This document shows, one piece after another, positions 5,711 through 9,183 of a DNA stretch of 9,183 nucleotides; the first letter of the stretch is position 1, and each line of letters starts with the position of its first letter. This DNA comes from Porticoccaceae bacterium (GTDB lineage: Bacteria > Pseudomonadota > Gammaproteobacteria > Pseudomonadales > Porticoccaceae). The notes under the pieces are model-generated. The model had not been told where the DNA came from, did no database searches, and saw only the letters and a program-made list of their open reading frames with translations. The position numbers were made by a program, and so were the translations under genes. Location of the stretch: the NCBI GenBank assembly GCA_003491845.1, contig DNBN01000172.1, positions 1-9,183 on the forward strand, given 5' to 3'.

Positions 5711-7540
5711 ATGTTCGGTTTTTTTGAGCGCCTTATAGACCCTTTTCCGAAGGAATCTGCCCAGCAGCCGCCGTCGGGGGTTTACCAATTTTGCCGTTAT
5801 TACACTCAAGGTATGGAGCCTTGGTTACTGATTATGGCTACCCTAACGGCGATTACTGCCATTTCTGAGGCATTACTATTCGGTATTCTTGGTCAAGTGG
5901 TGGATTGGCTAACAGCTAGTGATCCCAGTACTTTTGTCGAGGAGTCAGGATTATATTTGCTGGTTATGGGAATATTTATGATGGTGGTAATTCCTTTTGC
6001 TAATGGAATGCGCTCTTTGATTGTTCACCAGACTCTCATGGGTAATTTTCCAATGAAGGTTAGATGGCAGGCGCATCGTTATTTGCTCAATCAAAGCTAT
6101 GGCTTTTTCCAAACTGAATTTAGTGGTCGCATTGCGACTAAGGTAATGCAAACCTCTTTGGCGGTTCGCGACACCGTTATGAAACTATTAGATGTATTGC
6201 TGTTTGTGGTGATTTATATGGCCACAGCTATTGCACTGGTTGCCACTGCAGACCCAAGGCTTTGTATTCCTTTGTTGGTATGGCTTGTGTTGTACATTTT
6301 TATTCAGCGCTATTTTGTTCCAAAAATGAAAAAAATAGCTATGGTGCAAGCAGATGCTCGATCATTAATGACGGGTCGAATTGTGGACAGCTATACTAAT
6401 ATTATCACTCTTAAATTATTTTCTCATAACACGCGTGAATCTGAGTACGTTCGCGACGGAATGAGTGAGTTTCTAGATACCGTACATCCACAGATGCGGT
6501 TGGTTACCAAACTCAATATTTCATTGTGGTCGTTGAATATGTCCCTAGTGTTTTCCACTGCAGCACTGGGTATTTATTTATGGATCAATGGTGCTATTAC
6601 CCCAGGTGCTATTGCTATTGTAATGAGTCTGGCGATTCGGCTAACAGGTATGTCCCATTGGATTCTTTGGGAAATCAGTAGTCTGTTCGAAAATATTGGT
6701 ACTGTACAAGATGGCATCAATACTCTCTCGGTACCTAATGTAGTAGTGGACAAAGCAAATGCAAAACCTTTATGTGTGGTCAAAGGAGAGATCGATTTTT
6801 CGGCTGTGAATTTTAGTTATAACCCTCAGACGTCAGTATTTACAGATTTAGACTTTAATATCCCCGCTGGTCAAAGGGTAGGCATTGTCGGCCGCAGCGG
6901 CGCTGGAAAATCTAGTTTAGTGAGTCTGTTGTTGCGCTTTTATGATATCCAAAATGGCAGACTGACGATTGATGGACAAAATATCGCTGATGTTCAGCAG
7001 GAAAGTTTACGAGCCAATATTGCTATGGTTACGCAGGACACCTCACTGTTACATCGTTCAGTACGTGAGAACATTATGTTTGGCCGGCCCGACGCCAGTG
7101 AAGAGGAAATGATTAGAGCGGCTCATAGAGCTGAGGCCCATGAGTTTATATTATCACTTCGCGACAGTGTTGGAAGGCGTGGTTATGATGCCCACGTAGG
7201 TGAGCGTGGTGTGACGCTTTCAGGTGGACAACGTCAGAGAATAGCCATTGCGCGAGTATTGCTAAAAGACGCCCCTATTGTGGTATTAGATGAAGCTACT
7301 TCTGCTCTAGATTCCGAGGTGGAAGCCTCTATTCAACAAAGTTTATATGAATTGATGTCCGGTAAAACCGTCATTGCTATCGCACACCGCTTATCTACAA
7401 TTGCCGCCATGGATCGACTTATCGTGTTCGATGAGGGAAAGATTGTTGAGCAGGGTACACATCATGAGCTCTTGGCGAAAAATGGCGTCTATAGTAAATT
7501 GTGGGGCCTCCAGTCGGGTGGCTTTCTTGGGTTTGAATAA
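5711..7540 (+). CDS. ABC exporter half-transporter (fused permease and ATPase)
   Basis: A type IV (MsbA/Sav1866-like) half-transporter of 609 residues that should act as a homodimer, or with a partner, in the inner membrane and export a hydrophobic or drug-like substrate. The permease part has spans at about 38-67, 81-100, 158-180, 183-203, 273-293 and 297-318. The ATPase part has A-loop Tyr370, Walker A GRSGAGKSS (394-402), Q-loop Gln442, signature LSGGQ (503-507), Walker B VVLDE with Glu528, and switch His559 in AHRLS. All key residues are intact. The substrate cannot be read from the sequence; the N-terminus FFERLIDPFP is that of a large uncharacterised proteobacterial exporter family. I chose ATG 5711 because AAGGA (5700-5704) precedes it by 6 bases. 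The frame is open to a TTG at 5597, but those 38 extra residues are cysteine-rich, lack a ribosome site and do not belong to the family. The ABC-F gene starts 3 bases after its stop. Confidence 0.93.
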   Translation: MFGFFERLIDPFPKESAQQPPSGVYQFCRYYTQGMEPWLLIMATLTAITAISEALLFGILGQVVDWLTASDPSTFVEESGLYLLVMGIFMMVVIPFANGMRSLIVHQTLMGNFPMKVRWQAHRYLLNQSYGFFQTEFSGRIATKVMQTSLAVRDTVMKLLDVLLFVVIYMATAIALVATADPRLCIPLLVWLVLYIFIQRYFVPKMKKIAMVQADARSLMTGRIVDSYTNIITLKLFSHNTRESEYVRDGMSEFLDTVHPQMRLVTKLNISLWSLNMSLVFSTAALGIYLWINGAITPGAIAIVMSLAIRLTGMSHWILWEISSLFENIGTVQDGINTLSVPNVVVDKANAKPLCVVKGEIDFSAVNFSYNPQTSVFTDLDFNIPAGQRVGIVGRSGAGKSSLVSLLLRFYDIQNGRLTIDGQNIADVQQESLRANIAMVTQDTSLLHRSVRENIMFGRPDASEEEMIRAAHRAEAHEFILSLRDSVGRRGYDAHVGERGVTLSGGQRQRIAIARVLLKDAPIVVLDEATSALDSEVEASIQQSLYELMSGKTVIAIAHRLSTIAAMDRLIVFDEGKIVEQGTHHELLAKNGVYSKLWGLQSGGFLGFE

Positions 7541-7543
7541 TTT

Positions 7544-9183
7544 ATGATTTCTCTTATAGATGTTGAGTTGCGTCGTGGCGTTAAGTTATTGCTAAAGGAC
7601 GCCGAATTGATTATTCATCCTGGTCAGCATATCGGCATTATCGGTGCCAATGGCAGTGGAAAATCCAGCTTATTTAAATTATTAATGGGCCAGGTAGCCG
7701 CTGATGCTGGAGATATGTCTATTCCTGCAGACTGGCGTATTGCACATATGGCTCAAGAATTGGCTACCTCAGATCGCAGTGCATTAGATTTTGTGATTGA
7801 CGGCGACCCTCTTCTGCGGAAGATTGAGGCAACGATCGAAAAAGCGCTATCTGCTGAGGATAATAATACCCTAGCTAATGCCTATGAGCGCATGGATACC
7901 ATCAATGGATTTGATGCCCACTACCGCGCTGAACAGTTATTACAGGGTTTAGGCTTCCATCAGTCAGAACTGCAACGACCAGTTAATAGCTTTTCTGGTG
8001 GTTGGCGAATTCGTTTGAATTTAGCTCAGTCATTGATGAGTCCTTCAGATCTTTTGTTACTAGATGAACCTACCAATCACTTGGACTTAGACGCTACCTT
8101 ATGGCTTGAGAGTTGGCTCAAGAGTTATGTTGGCACACTACTGATTATTTCCCATGACCGAGACTTTTTAGATAATGTTGTCCGTCGTGTCGTGCATCTA
8201 GAACACCAAAAAACTAACAGCTATAAAGGCAACTATTCTGCGTTTGAACGCTTGCGTAGTGAACGTTTAGCGCTGCAACAGGCCAGTTTTGAGAAACAAC
8301 AAAAACGCAAAAAAGATGTTGAGGCCTTCGTCGCTCGGTTTCGCTACAAAGCGTCTAAAGCCAAGCAGGCGCAGAGTCGTTTGAAAGAACTGCAGCGTAT
8401 GGACAGTATTGCTCCAGCACATGTGGATTCTCCTTTTTATTTTGATTTTCCGGATGCCCAAAAAGCCTATGGTGCACTTGTCAATATTAGCCAAGCGACC
8501 CTAGGCTACCAGGATAAAGCTATACTAAATACCGTCAATTTTGACTTGCAGCCGGGCACGCGTATTGGTTTATTGGGACCTAATGGCGCAGGTAAATCTA
8601 CACTAATAAACAGTTTGACTGGGGATTTGGATCTTTTGGCGGGCGTGCGTGTTTATGGTGAAAATCTTAAGGTTGGCTACTTTGCGCAGCATCAGTTAGA
8701 AGTTCTAGATCTACAAGCTAGCCCGCTTTTACATATCCAGCGAATCAGCCCTAAGGCGACTGACCAAGAAGTCCGCAATTTTCTTGGCGGGTTTGATTTT
8801 CATAATGACAAGGCCTTGGACCCTATACAAGCTTTCTCTGGGGGCGAAAAAGCACGTCTTGCACTGGCATTAATTGTTTGGCAAAAGCCCAATTTATTAT
8901 TACTTGATGAACCAACTAACCACCTAGACGCTGAATCAGTTTTCTGGCTAGAAAAATTTCTCGAAAACTTTTCTGGTACCGTGGTTGCAGTTACCCACGA
9001 TCGTTATTTTTTGGATAATGTTGCTGGCTGGATTTTAGAATTGGATCGTGGCCACGGTATTCCCCACGAGGGCAATTATTCTACATGGCTTGAAAACAAG
9101 GAAAAACGCCTTGAAACCGAGGCCAAGCAAGAAGTTTCACGCCAGCGTGCGCTCAGACAAGAATTAGAATGGGTACGACAGAA
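7544..9183 (+). CDS. yheS: YheS-like ABC-F ATPase with an EttA-like C-terminal end; incomplete at right edge
   Basis: The frame is open for 546 codons to the window edge. Residues 1-462 are a clear YheS, a ribosome-associated ABC-F ATPase. Domain 1 has Walker A GANGSGKSS (34-42), FSGGW (150-154), catalytic Glu175 and His204. The charged linker (about 222-300) includes KAKQAQSR and IAPAHVD-PF, both YheS hallmarks. Domain 2 has Walker A GPNGAGKST (345-353), YFAQHQLE, signature FSGGEKARLALALIVWQ (431-447) and Glu456. YheS should then continue DLDMRQAL-like with a long coiled C-terminus. Instead, after LLLDEPTNHLD (452-462), the sequence becomes EttA (AESVFWLEKFL, THDRYFLDNVAGWILELDRG, EGNY, QELEWVRQ). 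The hybrid second domain still has all nucleotide-binding motifs, with switch His485 from the EttA side. The ATG lies 3 bases after the exporter stop with no good ribosome site, so translation is probably coupled. The YheS assignment is firm; whether the 3' end is natural is doubtful. Confidence 0.85.
   Translation, partial: MISLIDVELRRGVKLLLKDAELIIHPGQHIGIIGANGSGKSSLFKLLMGQVAADAGDMSIPADWRIAHMAQELATSDRSALDFVIDGDPLLRKIEATIEKALSAEDNNTLANAYERMDTINGFDAHYRAEQLLQGLGFHQSELQRPVNSFSGGWRIRLNLAQSLMSPSDLLLLDEPTNHLDLDATLWLESWLKSYVGTLLIISHDRDFLDNVVRRVVHLEHQKTNSYKGNYSAFERLRSERLALQQASFEKQQKRKKDVEAFVARFRYKASKAKQAQSRLKELQRMDSIAPAHVDSPFYFDFPDAQKAYGALVNISQATLGYQDKAILNTVNFDLQPGTRIGLLGPNGAGKSTLINSLTGDLDLLAGVRVYGENLKVGYFAQHQLEVLDLQASPLLHIQRISPKATDQEVRNFLGGFDFHNDKALDPIQAFSGGEKARLALALIVWQKPNLLLLDEPTNHLDAESVFWLEKFLENFSGTVVAVTHDRYFLDNVAGWILELDRGHGIPHEGNYSTWLENKEKRLETEAKQEVSRQRALRQELEWVRQ
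8930..9183 (+). other. EttA-type segment fused in frame to YheS (possible chimeric junction)
   Basis: From the Ala codon after LLLDEPTNHLD to the edge, the 84 encoded residues match EttA residues 194-277 without gaps. Against the ettA at 1463-3127 I count by hand 70 of 84 identical residues (83%) and about 63 differences in 252 bases (75% identity), mostly at third positions. The segment is therefore not a duplicate or read-through of that gene. The breakpoint lies within 8894-8935, where both families encode the same peptide. A complete version would carry EttA's linker and second ABC domain after YheS's two domains. Confidence 0.75.

Noticed and set aside
5629..5742. Short plus-strand ORF (MPQGQPQRNQ...) overlapping the exporter start
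   Set aside because: It has no ribosome site, ends inside the exporter gene in another frame, and has no recognisable features; it may simply be leader sequence.
1463..9183. The ettA gene and the EttA-like tail at 8930-9183 as a long inverted duplication
   Set aside because: They lie on opposite strands and are homologous, but only about 75% identical in DNA with differences spread through third positions, so they are not a recent inverted repeat.

Overview
The window reads as chromosomal DNA from a gammaproteobacterium, probably a marine or aquatic one. The evidence is that the EttA, YheS and MenI/YdiI-type proteins align by eye, almost residue for residue over long stretches, with what I remember of the Escherichia coli proteins, while base composition is only moderate (roughly low-to-mid 40s % G+C by eye). 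There are no tRNA or rRNA genes, no CRISPR array, no insertion sequence and no phage genes. Both edges look arbitrary: the right edge cuts an open gene in mid-codon.

Layout. (1) 178-1008 (+): an unrecognised multi-pass membrane protein with a candidate promoter and a perfect inverted repeat upstream. (2) 1013-3127 (-): a two-gene unit, ettA (ABC-F translation factor, TTG start) followed 21 bases later by a hotdog-fold acyl-CoA thioesterase of the MenI/YdiI type. The thioesterase ends 4 bases from the end of the convergent membrane gene. (3) 3128-3544: an AT-rich 417-base gap dense in small repeats, including an 18-base perfect palindrome beside a TATAAT box, two 11-base tandem repeats and recurrent AGACC/GGTCT motifs. 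It probably holds the ettA control region. (4) 3545-4774 (-): a saccharopine-dehydrogenase-like Rossmann oxidoreductase. (5) 4843-5511 (+): a divergently transcribed glutathione-S-transferase-like protein. (6) 5711-9183 (+): a probable operon of an ABC exporter half-transporter and, 3 bases after its stop, an ABC-F ATPase that runs off the window.

The most striking object is that last gene. For about 462 residues it is a canonical YheS. Exactly at the peptide LLLDEPTNHLD, which YheS and EttA share, it switches in frame to EttA sequence and stays EttA-like to the window edge. The tail is not a copy of the ettA at 1463-3127: my hand count gives about 75% nucleotide and 83% protein identity. Either a metagenome assembly jumped between two ABC-F genes in the conserved Walker B region, or this is a real recombinant ABC-F protein. 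I consider the assembly artefact more likely, and one read-mapping or PCR test would decide it.

The genes do not form one pathway. The common threads are ATP-driven ribosome-associated factors (EttA, YheS), one exporter, and single-gene enzymes of acyl-CoA, redox and thiol metabolism. I see no convincing new defence or mobile system here; the regulatory DNA upstream of ettA and the chimeric ABC-F gene are the parts that deserve follow-up.
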